Assembly: GCF_024584805.1 (NCBI RefSeq)
Contig: NZ_CP075715.1
Location: 1,600,001 to 1,664,000, forward strand
From: Streptomyces sp. FIT100
GTDB taxonomy: Bacteria; Actinomycetota; Actinomycetes; Streptomycetales; Streptomycetaceae
Direction: 5' to 3'
DNA: 64,000 nt
Part shown: positions 31,541-39,797 of the stretch, one piece after another
How the letters are laid out: each line of letters opens with the position of its first letter
Position numbering within the stretch: the stretch's first letter is position 1
Notes under the pieces: model-generated
What the model saw: only the letters and a program-made list of their open reading frames with translations
What the model was told of the DNA's origin: nothing
The model's database searches: none
Translations under genes and position numbers: made by a program

Positions 31541-32210
31541 GCGTCACGCGGCTGCCGGCGAGCCCCGGGTAGTGCTGTACGCGCTCCCACTGCTCCGTGT
31601 GGGAACCGACGCCGTCGCCCGGGGCTTCCAGCGCCGCCTGGTGGGCCTCGGCGCTCTCCCACTCCGCGTAGTTGAGCACGCGCGTGCCGTCCGTGCTCAC
31701 GTGGAAGTGGGCCGCGATGCCGCCGGGGTGCGGGCGCGGATCGCCTTCGAGCGCGGCGAACACGGCGTCCACCCAGTCGCGCTGCCGCACCGGGTCGGCC
31801 CCGTCGAAGTCGACCTCCACGATGACGACGCAGCCCGGGGTCCTGATGGCGTCCGATGCGGGCTCTCCGCTGCGGTAGCGCTCGTACGTCCGCAGTCCGA
31901 GCCGCTCGATACCGGGCACGGCGGCGTCGATCTCGTCGTTGCGCTCGCTCCGGAAGGTGCGGAAGAACTCCTGGTAGGCATCCTCGCCCGTCCACTGCGA
32001 GTAGTGGAGCAGGGCCGTGCCGTCGTCGCTCGTGAGGACGCTGTACGAGAGCAGGCCCGCCTGGGGCCAGTCGCGGCGCCGCCAGGCCCGTGCGATCGCC
32101 TCGACCGCGGCCTGCTGCCGCTCGGGCGTACCGACGTGCCAGGTGCTGACCTTGACGGCGCCGACGCCTGGGCGGGTCAGGTCGGGACGGGTGGACAGCT
32201 GCACGGTCAT
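31503..32210 (-). CDS. Two-domain antibiotic biosynthesis monooxygenase (ABM) protein
   Basis: 235 residues with two ABM-type ferredoxin-like domains. Domain 1 is about 15-110 (VSTWHVGTPERQQAAVEAIARAWRR, LLHYSQWTGEDAYQEFFRT). Domain 2 is about 120-225 (VVIVEVDFDGADPVRQRDWVDAVF, VLNYAEWESAEAHQAAL). Such proteins oxidise quinones or polyketide aromatics without cofactors or serve as redox sensors. The ATG at 32210 has GGAGG 6 nt upstream. The promoter contains a SoxR-like dyad with the TTGACC -35, 19-bp spacer arrangement, so induction by redox-cycling compounds is likely. From memory, S. coelicolor SCO1909, a monooxygenase gene, is a SoxR target. Confidence 0.85.
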   Translation of the reverse strand: MTVQLSTRPDLTRPGVGAVKVSTWHVGTPERQQAAVEAIARAWRRRDWPQAGLLSYSVLTSDDGTALLHYSQWTGEDAYQEFFRTFRSERNDEIDAAVPGIERLGLRTYERYRSGEPASDAIRTPGCVVIVEVDFDGADPVRQRDWVDAVFAALEGDPRPHPGGIAAHFHVSTDGTRVLNYAEWESAEAHQAALEAPGDGVGSHTEQWERVQHYPGLAGSRVTRYTPALSMSAGV

Positions 32211-32268
32211 GACGGTCCTCCTCGGCCGGCGCACCCGTGTGGTGCGCCGCTTCGCCGACCATCCTCGG

Positions 32269-32291
32269 ACTTCAACCAAGGTTGAGGTCAA
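32269..32291 (-). promoter_or_regulatory. SoxR-type box in the ABM promoter
   Basis: CTTCAACCAAGGTTGAGG (32270-32287) is a near-perfect dyad with the core TCAACC-AA-GGTTGA. On the minus strand it lies between TTGACC (32291-32286) and GAGGAT with 19 bp between them, the stretched spacer typical of MerR-family regulators such as SoxR. Confidence 0.8.
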
Positions 32292-32306
32292 TCGCTGCCG
32301 ACCCCG

Positions 32307-32942
32307 TCAGCCGCTCGCGCCCACGTCGTTGTTCGGGGCCCCGTCGCCGACGGGCGGGAGGTCGCCGCGCTCGACGGGCGGCGCGTCGGGCACGGCCTCG
32401 GGAAGGATCGCGTCGAGTTCGCGGTCGTCCGCGCGGTGGGCGGCCTCCGCGGCGGTGCGCAGCGTGGCGCGGTCCACGGACTTGTCGGCGGCGATGCGGA
32501 CGATGTGGCCGTCCTCGGCACGGGCGTACTCATGGCGGCCTCCGGCCGTGCGGTACCAGGTCGCGTCCCCCTCCTGTTCGCAGACCACCGCGGCGTCGCC
32601 CGCCGAATCCACCTGCACGGCGGGGCACGTGTCCGCGGAGAGCTCGCCGCGGTCGACGACGAGACGGACCTGGGCGCCGCCCGGGATCCGGACGTACGTG
32701 CTCTGGAAGCCGTCGTGTCCGGACGGCCCGAGGGACTGCTTCGCCGGCTCGAAGCCGGGCACGTCGGTGACGTAGATCAGCTCCGGGGCGGACTCCAGCG
32801 CCCTGACCCGGTCCTCCAGCGCGGCCCGGTCGGGGACGGGCCCCGCGGGGGCGCCGCCGGATTCGCCGGCGCGTTCCGTACCGCAGGCGGAGAGGGCGAG
32901 GAGCAGCGGAAGGGCGGCGGCGAGCCGCACGGCACGGATCAT
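32307..32942 (-). CDS. Lipoprotein of unknown function
   Basis: 211 residues. A lipoprotein signal with the lipobox LSAC (Cys at about residue 20) is followed by a Gly/Ala/Pro linker and a soluble domain of about 150 residues. A cysteine pair lies in DTCPAVQVDSAGDAAVVC, which could form a disulfide outside the membrane. Family not recognised. The ATG at 32942 is chosen because GATGAGG lies 3-9 nt upstream; the ATG at 32951 has no ribosome binding site. It follows the ABM gene upstream region on the same strand, with 97 nt between, and is divergent from dapA. Confidence 0.78.
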   Translation of the reverse strand: MIRAVRLAAALPLLLALSACGTERAGESGGAPAGPVPDRAALEDRVRALESAPELIYVTDVPGFEPAKQSLGPSGHDGFQSTYVRIPGGAQVRLVVDRGELSADTCPAVQVDSAGDAAVVCEQEGDATWYRTAGGRHEYARAEDGHIVRIAADKSVDRATLRTAAEAAHRADDRELDAILPEAVPDAPPVERGDLPPVGDGAPNNDVGASG

Positions 32943-33059
32943 GGCCCTCATCCTGCCGCACGACGAACATCCGTACGACAACTCTTCATGAATGGTCGAC
33001 CCTCACCCCAAGCAGAACTAAGTGGACCTTCACGGTGGAGGCGGCGGACACTGCGTTCC

Positions 33060-33956
33060 ATGACACCGCACCGCCCCTTCGGACAAGCCCTCTGCGCGAT
33101 GATCACACCGTTCGCCGCCGATGGCGCCCTGGACCTGGACGGCGCCGGGAAGCTCGCCGCGCACCTGGTGGCCGAGGGCTGCGACGGGCTTGTCCTGAAC
33201 GGCACCACCGGAGAGTCCCCGACGACCACCGACGCCGAGAAGACCGCACTCGTCAGGGCCGTGCGCGAGACCGTCGGGGACGGGGTCGCCGTCGTCGCGG
33301 GCGTCGGCAGCGCGAGCACCCGGCACACGGTGGAACTCGCCCGCTCCGCGGAGGCGGCCGGCGCCGACGGGCTCCTCGTCGTCACCCCGTACTACAGCCG
33401 CCCGCCGCAGGCCGCCGTCGAGGCGCACTTCCGGCGGGTCGCGGACGCGGTCGGCATTCCGCTGATGCTGTACGACATCCCCGGCCGCACGGGCACCCGG
33501 ATCGAGCCGGAGACGATGCTGCGACTCGCCGGCCATCCCCGGATCGCGGCCGTGAAGGACTGCGCGTACGACCTGCTCGGCAGCACCAAGGTGATCGCCC
33601 GGTCGTCACTCGCGTACTACTCCGGCTGCGAGGAGCTGAACCTGCCCCTGTACGCGGTGGGCGGCGCGGGCTTCGTCAGCACGGTCGCGAACGTCGTCCC
33701 GCGCCCGCTGCGAGCGGCGCTCGACGCCCACGACGCGGGCCGCACGGCCGAGGCCGCCGCGCTCAACCACCTCACACTGCCCCTCGCCGAACTGATGATG
33801 GCGTCCGGCCTGCCGGGCACGGTGACCACGAAAGCACTGCTCGGCGCGCTCGGCCTCCCCGCCGGCCCGGTCCGGGAACCGCTGCAGCCCGCCGACCGGG
33901 CGACGGTCGACGGGCTGCTTGCGGCGTACGAAGAGGTCATTCGGGCGGATCGCTAG
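33060..33956 (+). CDS. dapA: 4-hydroxy-tetrahydrodipicolinate synthase
   Basis: Condenses pyruvate and aspartate-semialdehyde in lysine/diaminopimelate synthesis. 298 residues with the full class I aldolase set: LNGTTGES (47-53), PYYSRP with Tyr111-112, YDIPGRTG with Y138 and IAAVKDCAYD with the Schiff-base lysine K166. The ATG at 33060 has no obvious ribosome binding site: the nearest purine-rich stretch is TGGAGGCGG about 25 nt upstream. DapD is 0.3 kb away but on the other strand. Streptomyces often has two dapA copies; this may be the second. The 3' end overlaps a small convergent gene by 20 bp. Confidence 0.88.
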   Translation: MTPHRPFGQALCAMITPFAADGALDLDGAGKLAAHLVAEGCDGLVLNGTTGESPTTTDAEKTALVRAVRETVGDGVAVVAGVGSASTRHTVELARSAEAAGADGLLVVTPYYSRPPQAAVEAHFRRVADAVGIPLMLYDIPGRTGTRIEPETMLRLAGHPRIAAVKDCAYDLLGSTKVIARSSLAYYSGCEELNLPLYAVGGAGFVSTVANVVPRPLRAALDAHDAGRTAEAAALNHLTLPLAELMMASGLPGTVTTKALLGALGLPAGPVREPLQPADRATVDGLLAAYEEVIRADR

Positions 33957-34185
33957 GAGACGTGGCCTCGCCGAGGATCGTGGCGTGCTCCAGGACATCC
34001 TCCAGCGGATCGTCGACCTCCCCGGTCGAGATCAGCGACACGGTGGACGCGTTGTGCGAGCGCGAGTGGGTCTGCGTGTGCGGCGAGTGCGTGCCCGTCC
34101 CGTCGGCGAGCGCGGCACGGACGCCGGTCGGCTGCGCCAGGGCCATGAGGGTCAGCGTTCCGAGCGCGGCCAGCCTGCTGTTCAT
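33937..34185 (-). CDS. Small probably secreted protein
   Basis: 82 residues. The N-terminus MNSRLAALGTLTLMALAQPTGVRAALADG looks like a Sec signal peptide with cleavage near VRA-ALA. The rest is polar, with a His/Ser/Thr-rich stretch (GTHSPHTQTHSRSHNAST) and an acidic end (DDPLEDVLEH). Not recognised. The ATG at 34185 has GCGGGGA upstream. The 3' end overlaps dapA by 20 bp. Support is only the signal peptide and codon bias. Confidence 0.55.
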   Translation of the reverse strand: MNSRLAALGTLTLMALAQPTGVRAALADGTGTHSPHTQTHSRSHNASTVSLISTGEVDDPLEDVLEHATILGEATSPSDPPE

Positions 34186-34284
34186 GGTGCGTCCCCGCCT
34201 TGTCCGTGTCCGACTCTGCGTCACATCTCTTCATCCGCTATCCGCTTGGCGGTGCCAGAAGTAACGCAGAGTCACGCGAACGCG

Positions 34285-35286
34285 TCAGTTGTGGGTGTGC
34301 AGCACTTCGTTCAGGCCGCCCCACACCGCGTTGTTCGGGCGGGCCTCGACGGCGCCCGTGACCGAGTTGCGGCGGAAGAGGATGTTCGAAGCGCCGGAGA
34401 GGTCGCGGGCCTTGACGACCTGGCCGTCGGGCATCGTGACGCGCGTGCCCGCGGTGACGTAGAGACCGGCCTCGACGACGCACTCGTCGCCGAGTGCGAT
34501 GCCGACGCCCGCCTCGGCGCCGACCAGGCAGCGCTCGCCGATGGAGATAATGACGTTGCCGCCGCCGGAGAGGGTGCCCATGGTGGAGGCGCCGCCGCCG
34601 ATGTCGGAGCCGTCACCGACGACGACGCCCGCGGAGATCCGGCCCTCGACCATGGAGGTGCCGAGCGTGCCGGCGTTGAAGTTGACGAAGCCCTCGTGCA
34701 TCACCGTGGTGCCCTCGGCGAGGTGCGCGCCGAGCCGGACGCGGTCGGCGTCGGCGATCCGGACGCCCTTGGGGGCCACGTAGTCCGTCATCCGCGGGAA
34801 CTTGTCGATCGAGGTCACCTGGAGGTGCAGGCCCTCGGCGCGGGCGTTGAGCCGCACCCTCTCGACGTTGTCGACGGCGATCGGGCCGAGCGAGGTCCAG
34901 GCGACGTTGGTGAGCAGCCCGAAGACACCGTCGAGGTTCTGGCCGTGCGGCCTGACCAGCCGGTGGGAGAGCAGGTGCAGACGCAGGTAGGCGTCGTGCG
35001 CGTCCAGCGGCTTGTCGTCGAGCGACGCGATGACCGTGCGGACGGCGACGACCTCGACCTCGCGGCGGGCGTCCACGCCGATGGCCTTGGCGGCGGCGTC
35101 GCCGAGGAGGCCGACGGCCTGGTCGGGGGTGAGCCGCTCGGTGCCGGCGGGACCGGGCTCGGCGACGAGCTCGGGGGCGGGGAACCAGGTGTCGAGGACG
35201 GAGCCGTCCCCGGCGATGGTGGCGAGGCCGGCGGCGACGGCGCCGGTGGTGCGAGGAGCGGTGGTGCTGTCGGGCGAGTCAGTCAT
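34285..35286 (-). CDS. dapD: Tetrahydrodipicolinate N-succinyltransferase
   Basis: Succinyl-CoA-dependent acyltransferase of the lysine/DAP route, 333 residues as in actinobacterial DapD. The C-terminal half is a left-handed beta-helix with hexapeptide repeats ([69 protein letters not shown]). The N-terminal domain has DTWFPAPEL. The ATG lies 9 nt after the TetR stop, has no Shine-Dalgarno and is preceded by TAGGTT at a 6-nt distance, so it may have its own leaderless promoter inside the TetR gene end. Confidence 0.93.
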   Translation of the reverse strand: MTDSPDSTTAPRTTGAVAAGLATIAGDGSVLDTWFPAPELVAEPGPAGTERLTPDQAVGLLGDAAAKAIGVDARREVEVVAVRTVIASLDDKPLDAHDAYLRLHLLSHRLVRPHGQNLDGVFGLLTNVAWTSLGPIAVDNVERVRLNARAEGLHLQVTSIDKFPRMTDYVAPKGVRIADADRVRLGAHLAEGTTVMHEGFVNFNAGTLGTSMVEGRISAGVVVGDGSDIGGGASTMGTLSGGGNVIISIGERCLVGAEAGVGIALGDECVVEAGLYVTAGTRVTMPDGQVVKARDLSGASNILFRRNSVTGAVEARPNNAVWGGLNEVLHTHN

Positions 35287-35292
35287 AAGGAG

Positions 35293-35298
35293 AACCTA
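35293..35298 (-). promoter_or_regulatory. -10 hexamer TAGGTT for leaderless dapD
   Basis: On the minus strand TAGGTT, 6 nt, ATG. The TAG is also the stop codon of the tetR gene. A weak TTCGCA lies about 19 bp upstream. Confidence 0.5.
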
Positions 35299-35919
35299 AC
35301 CGCCCGGCCCCGCCGGGTGCGAACCGGTCTCAAGTGCCGGTCGAGGCCCCGCCCGGCCTGGCCCGGCGCGGCCGGGGTCGCGCAGCACCCGCCCCAGCAT
35401 CTCGCGCGCGTACTCCTCGTCGTAGGGGGTGTCCGTCAGCAGCACCTGCAGGCAGATGCCGTCCATCAGGGCCACGAGCGCCCGCGCCGTGACCGGGTCG
35501 GTGCGGCGGGAGAGGATCTCGGCGACGCCGTCGGTCCACTCGGCGGCGACGGGGCGCAGGGCCGGCCGGCGCAGGGCGGCGAGGTAGAGCTCGTACTCCA
35601 GCTCCACTCCGGTGCGCTCGCCGCGGAGCCACTCCCCCGTCAGCCGGGCGAGTTCGTCGGGCAGGGGGGCGTCCGGGTCGGCGAGCGCTCCGCTCTCGCG
35701 CAGGGCCGCCCCGAAGCCCTCGTTGGCCTGGCGCAGCGCGGCGGTGAGCAGTTCGTCGAGCGAGCCGAAGTGGTACGTCGTCGAGCCGAGCGGCACATCG
35801 GCCTCGGCGGCGACGGTGCGGTGGCTCAGCCCGGCGATGCCGCTGCGGCCGACGACCCGGATCGCGGCGTCGATGATGCGCCGGCGCCGGTCGGGGTCGT
35901 AGCGGCGTTCGCGTGCCAT
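35296..35919 (-). CDS. TetR family regulator of the SMR gene
   Basis: 207 residues with a TetR/AcrR DNA-binding domain at the N-terminus (RRRRIIDAAIRVVGRSGIAGLSHRTVAAEADVPLGSTTYHFGSLDELL) and a helical ligand-binding part. The ATG at 35919 overlaps the SMR stop by one base (TGATG), so both are in one operon. It most likely represses the SMR operon through the nested palindrome upstream, in the manner of QacR or EbrR. Drug-like cations would be natural ligands. The C-terminal 20 residues are Pro/Gly-rich. Confidence 0.87.
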   Translation of the reverse strand: MARERRYDPDRRRRIIDAAIRVVGRSGIAGLSHRTVAAEADVPLGSTTYHFGSLDELLTAALRQANEGFGAALRESGALADPDAPLPDELARLTGEWLRGERTGVELEYELYLAALRRPALRPVAAEWTDGVAEILSRRTDPVTARALVALMDGICLQVLLTDTPYDEEYAREMLGRVLRDPGRAGPGRAGPRPALETGSHPAGPGG

Positions 35920-36239
35920 CAGTGCGCGCCTCCGAGGTTGAGCACGACCACGCCGGCGACGACGAGGGCGAGGCCCAAGAGCTTGACGGGGCTCGTGGAC
36001 TCGTTCATGAACAGCATCCCGATCGCGGCGACGGCGGCGGTGCCGACCCCGGCCCAGATCGCGTAGGCCGTGCCGACCGAGAGCGTCTTCAGCGTCTGTG
36101 CGAGCAGGGTGAAGGCGAGGACATAGCCCGCGACGGTGATCAGTGACGGCCAGAGCCTGGTGAAGCCCTCGCTGTACTTCATGGCCGTGGTGCCGGCCAC
36201 CTCTGCCGCTATGGCCGCGGCCAGCATCCCGTATCCCAT
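35919..36239 (-). CDS. SMR family multidrug efflux protein
   Basis: 106 residues, four membrane helices, standard for small multidrug resistance proteins. The essential membrane glutamate is seen as E13 in AAIAAEVAGTTAMKYSEGF. YAIWAGVGTA and NLGG at the end are family marks. Known members export quaternary ammonium cations with protons as dimers. The ATG at 36239 has no ribosome binding site; TACACT lies 7 nt before it, within a nested operator, so initiation is probably leaderless. The gene is first in the operon with tetR. Confidence 0.88.
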   Translation of the reverse strand: MGYGMLAAAIAAEVAGTTAMKYSEGFTRLWPSLITVAGYVLAFTLLAQTLKTLSVGTAYAIWAGVGTAAVAAIGMLFMNESTSPVKLLGLALVVAGVVVLNLGGAH

Positions 36240-36240
36240 G

Positions 36241-36276
36241 TGTACGAGTGTACGCAATGATGCGTACAGGCGTACA
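36241..36276. promoter_or_regulatory. Nested palindromic operator of the SMR-tetR operon
   Basis: Outer arms TGTACG (36241-36246) and CGTACA (36271-36276); inner arms TGTACGC (36249-36255) and GCGTACA (36262-36268). The whole covers the probable -10 (TACACT, 36252-36247) and the bases just before the ATG. This size (36 bp) fits two regulator dimers, as known for QacR. Confidence 0.8.
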
Positions 36277-36362
36277 CAGAACCCGCGCTGCTCTTGGCAT
36301 GTCCCGTGCCGCTACCGTGTCCCGGTCAGGTGGGGACGAGAACAGGACATGTGGGGGCGGGG

Positions 36363-37565
36363 ATGTCGCACACCATGGGGCCCGGACCGGGGCCGGGGCC
36401 GTACGGCGGTCCGTACGGCGGAGCACCGGGCGCTCCGTACGGCGGGGCACCGGGCTGGGGCGGCTGGGCACCGCCTCCGCCGCCGAAGCCGGGCGTCATC
36501 CCGCTCCAGCCGCTCACCGTCGGCGACCTCCTCAACGGCGCCGTCTCGACCATCGGGCGCTACAAGAAGCCGGTCATCGGTCTGGCGACGGCCGTGTTCG
36601 GGACCTCCTCGGTCCTGGTGGTCCTCGCCCTGCTCATCGCCTTCTCCGCCGTCAGCGACACCGTCTACGACCTGATCGACCTGCCCGACGGCCGGGATCC
36701 GGAGTGGGCGCAGATCCAGCCGCTCCTCGTCGCCTTCGTGTGCGTCTGGGTCGTCGCCGTGGCGGTGTACCTCCTGTCCATGGCGATCGTGCAGGCGAGC
36801 ATGCTCGCCGTGCTCCAGCAGGCCGTCCTCGGAGGGCCCGCGACCTTCGGCTCCGTGTGGCGGCAGGCGCTGCCCCGCGTGCCCGCCCTGATCGGCACCG
36901 GGCTGCTCAGCGGGCTGATCGCCATGGTCCCGGCCGTGCTGGCGCTGACCGGCTTCGCCGTCGCCCTCATCGGCACGACCCTGCTGGGCACCGGTGAGGA
37001 GGACTCGGGGACGGCCGGCGCGCTCATCGCCATCGGCTTCATCGGCGCCCTGGCGACCGTCGTGCCGGCCGTGTGGCTCTGGGTGAAGTTCAGCCTGGCC
37101 CCCGCGGCCGTGGTGTTCGAGAAGCAGGGGCCCATCGCGGCGATGCGCCGCTCCTGGGGGCTGGTGCGCGGACGGTGGTGGCCGGTCTTCGGCATCTCAC
37201 TGCTGGCGTATCTGATCGCCGCGGTGATCGCCGGGGTGATCCAGCAGGTGCTGTCCATGATGGCGATGATCCCCACGATGGCGAGTGCGCCGGGCCTCGG
37301 CCCCGAGCCCGACCTGTCGGAGCTCCTGTCGGTCTTCGCCGTCTACATCGTGGTCGCTCTCGTGGCCCAGCTGATCGGGTACGTCATCCAGTCCACCTTC
37401 CCGCCCCTGGTGAACGGCCTGCTCTACGTCGACCAGCGCATCCGCAAGGAGAATCTGGCCCCGGTGCTGGCCGAGGCGGCGGGCATGGCCGCTCCCGCGC
37501 AGCCGCCCGTCCCGCCCGGTCCCCCGGGCCCGCCGGTTCCCCCGGGCCCGCCCGTCACTCCTTGA
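36363..37565 (+). CDS. Membrane protein with proline-rich ends
   Basis: 400 residues. A Gly/Pro/Tyr-rich N-terminal arm (1-45) is followed by about six to eight membrane helices and a Pro-rich tail (PPVPPGPPGPP). The body resembles the glycerophosphoryl diester phosphodiesterase membrane domain / DUF7544 type: LQPLTVGDLLNGAVSTIGRYKK at the start and FSLAPAAVVFEKQGPIAAMRRSWGLVRGRWWPVFG in the middle. Function unknown; the proline-rich arms suggest protein contacts. The ATG at 36363 follows GGGGCGGGG. The gene ends 44 nt before a 20-bp perfect terminator hairpin. Confidence 0.78.
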   Translation: MSHTMGPGPGPGPYGGPYGGAPGAPYGGAPGWGGWAPPPPPKPGVIPLQPLTVGDLLNGAVSTIGRYKKPVIGLATAVFGTSSVLVVLALLIAFSAVSDTVYDLIDLPDGRDPEWAQIQPLLVAFVCVWVVAVAVYLLSMAIVQASMLAVLQQAVLGGPATFGSVWRQALPRVPALIGTGLLSGLIAMVPAVLALTGFAVALIGTTLLGTGEEDSGTAGALIAIGFIGALATVVPAVWLWVKFSLAPAAVVFEKQGPIAAMRRSWGLVRGRWWPVFGISLLAYLIAAVIAGVIQQVLSMMAMIPTMASAPGLGPEPDLSELLSVFAVYIVVALVAQLIGYVIQSTFPPLVNGLLYVDQRIRKENLAPVLAEAAGMAAPAQPPVPPGPPGPPVPPGPPVTP

Positions 37566-37608
37566 GCGTCGCCCTGCCCGGCTCGGGCCCGCCGGGCCCC
37601 GAGCCATG

Positions 37609-37653
37609 CGAACGGCCATGCCCGCCAGTCTTCCTGGCGGGCATGGCCGTTCG
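37609..37653. terminator. 20-bp perfect stem between convergent genes
   Basis: 37609-37628 pairs with 37634-37653 without mismatch, loop TCTTC. It separates the membrane protein gene from the end of the suf operon and can work in both directions. Confidence 0.9.
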
Positions 37654-37721
37654 TTCACCACTGTTCGGCACTCCGCGGCCTCCGGGCGTCCAGGACGCCG
37701 GAGGCACGGGAGACCGGTGGG

Positions 37722-38060
37722 TCAGACGTTGAAGCCGAGCGCGCGCAGCTGCTCGCGGCCGTCGTCCGTGATCTTGTCCGGGCCCCACGGCGGCATCCAG
37801 ACCCAGTTGATCTTCAGCTCGTTGACGATGCCGTCGGTCGCGGCCTTCGCCTGGTCCTCGATCACATCGGTCAGCGGACAGGCCGCCGACGTCAGGGTCA
37901 TGTCCAGGGTCGCGATGTTGGAGTCGTCGACGTGGATGCCGTAGATGAGGCCGAGGTTGACGACGTCGATGCCCAGCTCGGGGTCGACGACGTCGTACAG
38001 CGCCTCGCGGATTTCTTCTTCGGAGGCCGGCTTCACGGTGGCCTCGGCGTTCTCGGTCAT
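37722..38060 (-). CDS. sufT: SufT-like iron-sulfur carrier (DUF59)
   Basis: 112 residues of the MIP18/DUF59 family: EEEIREALYDVVDPELGIDVVNLGLIYGI and the reactive cysteine in TLTSAACPLTDVIEDQ. Members help move Fe-S clusters to targets. Its ATG overlaps the sufU stop as ATGA, placing it last in the suf operon. The ribosome binding site AAAGGA lies inside sufU. Confidence 0.9.
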   Translation of the reverse strand: MTENAEATVKPASEEEIREALYDVVDPELGIDVVNLGLIYGIHVDDSNIATLDMTLTSAACPLTDVIEDQAKAATDGIVNELKINWVWMPPWGPDKITDDGREQLRALGFNV

Positions 38061-38521
38061 GCCGTCGTCCTTTCGGCGCTCTCGCCCAGTGCCTGGGCCG
38101 TCGCGTCCTTCCATGCCATCCAGCTCAGCAGGGCGCACTTCACCCGCGCCGGATACTTCGAGACACCGGCGAACGCGACCGCGTCCTCCAGCACCTCCTC
38201 CATCGCGTCGTCCGGCTCGACCTGGCCCTTGGACTGCATCAGCTCCAGGAACGCGGCCTGGATCTTCTGCGCCTCGGCCAGCTCCTTGCCGACCAGCAGT
38301 TCGTTCAGTACGGAGGCGGATGCCTGGCTGATGGAGCAGCCCTGGCCCTCGTACGAGACGTCCGCGATGAGCGTGCTGTCGTACTTCACCCGGAGTGTGA
38401 TCTCGTCGCCGCAGGTCGGATTGACGTGGTGCACCTCGGCGTCACCGTCCCGCAAGCCCCGCCCGTGGGGGTGCTTGTAGTGGTCCAGGATGACGTCCTG
38501 GTACATCGAATCAAGCTTCAC
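38057..38521 (-). CDS. sufU: SufU, sulfur acceptor for SufS
   Basis: 154 residues, NifU-like. It takes sulfur from SufS by zinc-ligand swap. Visible are YQDVILDHYKHPHGRG near the start, NPTCGDEI, the EGQGCSISQASAS cysteine and the last cysteine in PARVKCALLSW. The GTG at 38521 lies 19 nt after the sufS stop with GAGG upstream. It overlaps sufT by 4 nt. Confidence 0.93.
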   Translation of the reverse strand: MKLDSMYQDVILDHYKHPHGRGLRDGDAEVHHVNPTCGDEITLRVKYDSTLIADVSYEGQGCSISQASASVLNELLVGKELAEAQKIQAAFLELMQSKGQVEPDDAMEEVLEDAVAFAGVSKYPARVKCALLSWMAWKDATAQALGESAERTTA

Positions 38522-38540
38522 AGCGATTGACCTCGCGTCC

Positions 38541-39797
38541 TCATCCGAAGAAGTTGCGGACGTGCTCCAGGCCCTCGACCAGGGCGTCGACCTCGGCCGG
38601 GGTGGAGTACAGATAGAACGACGCCCGCGTGGTCGCAGGAATTCCGTAGCGCAGGCAGACCGGCCGGGCGCAGTGGTGGCCGACCCGGACCGCGATCCCC
38701 TGCTCGTCGAGCACCTGGCCCACGTCGTGCGGGTGGATGTCGCCGAGCACGAAGGAGATCGCCGCACCGCGGTCCTCGGCCGTGACAGGGCCGATGATCC
38801 GCAGGTCGGGGACTTCCTGGAGCCGCTTGACGGCGTACTCGGTGAGGGCGTGCTCATGCTGCGCGATCTTGTCCATGCCGATCGCGGTGAGGTAGTCCAC
38901 GGCCGCGCCGAGGCCGACGGCCTGGGCGATCGGGGGCGTACCCGCCTCGAACTTGTGCGGCGCGGGAGCGTAGGTCGACGAGTGCATCGAGACGGTCTCG
39001 ATCATCTCACCGCCGCCCAGGAACGGCGGGAGGTCCTCCAGCAGCTCCTGACGGCCCCAGAGCACGCCGATGCCGGTCGGGCCGCACATCTTGTGGCCGG
39101 TGAAGGCCACGAAGTCGGCGCCCAGGGCCTGCACGTCGAGCGGCATGTGCGGGGCGGCCTGCGAGGCGTCGACGAGGACGAGCGCGCCGACGTCCTGGGC
39201 CCGGCGGACGATCTGCTCGACCGGGTTGACCGTGCCCAGGATGTTGGAGACCAGCGTGAAGGAGACGATCTTCGTCTTCTCGGTGATGATCTCGTCGATG
39301 TTGGAGAGGTCGAGGCGGCCGTCGTCGGTGAGGCCGAACCACTTCAGCTTCGCGCCGGTGCGCTGCGACAGCAGCTGCCACGGGACGATGTTGGAGTGGT
39401 GCTCCATCTCCGTGATGACGATCTCGGTCTCGCGGTCCACGCGGTAGGGCTCGTCGGCCCAGCCGAGCATGTTCGCCACGAGGTTCAGCGACTCCGAGGC
39501 GTTCTTGGTGAATATCACCTCGTCGCGGCTCGGCGCGTTGATGAAGGAGGCGATCTTGTCACGGGCGCCTTCGTACAGCGCCGTGGCCTCCTCCGCGAGC
39601 ACATGCACACCGCGGTGGACGTTGGCGTTGTAGCGCTCGTAGTACTCACTGAGTGCGTCCAGCACCTGGCGCGGCTTCTGCGAGGTCGCCGCATTGTCCA
39701 GGTACACGAGCTTCCTGCCGTCGTGGACCATGCGGTCCAGGATGGGGAAGTCCTTGCGGATCGCCTCGGTGTCGAGGAGGCCCGGCAGCTGTGTCAC
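38541..39797 (-). CDS. sufS: Cysteine desulfurase SufS
   Basis: PLP enzyme of 418 residues, group II desulfurase. It removes sulfur from cysteine for cluster assembly. Motifs: YLDNAATSQKP, TEMEHHSNIVPW, VDASQAAPHMPLDVQ, AFTGHKMCGPTGIG with the PLP lysine and VGHHCARPVC with the catalytic cysteine loop. The ATG overlaps the sufC stop (ATGA). The typical SufS length and context leave no doubt. Confidence 0.96.
   Translation of the reverse strand: MTQLPGLLDTEAIRKDFPILDRMVHDGRKLVYLDNAATSQKPRQVLDALSEYYERYNANVHRGVHVLAEEATALYEGARDKIASFINAPSRDEVIFTKNASESLNLVANMLGWADEPYRVDRETEIVITEMEHHSNIVPWQLLSQRTGAKLKWFGLTDDGRLDLSNIDEIITEKTKIVSFTLVSNILGTVNPVEQIVRRAQDVGALVLVDASQAAPHMPLDVQALGADFVAFTGHKMCGPTGIGVLWGRQELLEDLPPFLGGGEMIETVSMHSSTYAPAPHKFEAGTPPIAQAVGLGAAVDYLTAIGMDKIAQHEHALTEYAVKRLQEVPDLRIIGPVTAEDRGAAISFVLGDIHPHDVGQVLDEQGIAVRVGHHCARPVCLRYGIPATTRASFYLYSTPAEVDALVEGLEHVRNFFG

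Noticed and set aside
33060..33956. N-acetylneuraminate lyase or KdgD instead of DapA
   Set aside because: GTTGES, the PYYSRP tyrosines and the YDIPGRTG segment fit DapA; KdgD is the gene at 23.4 kb.
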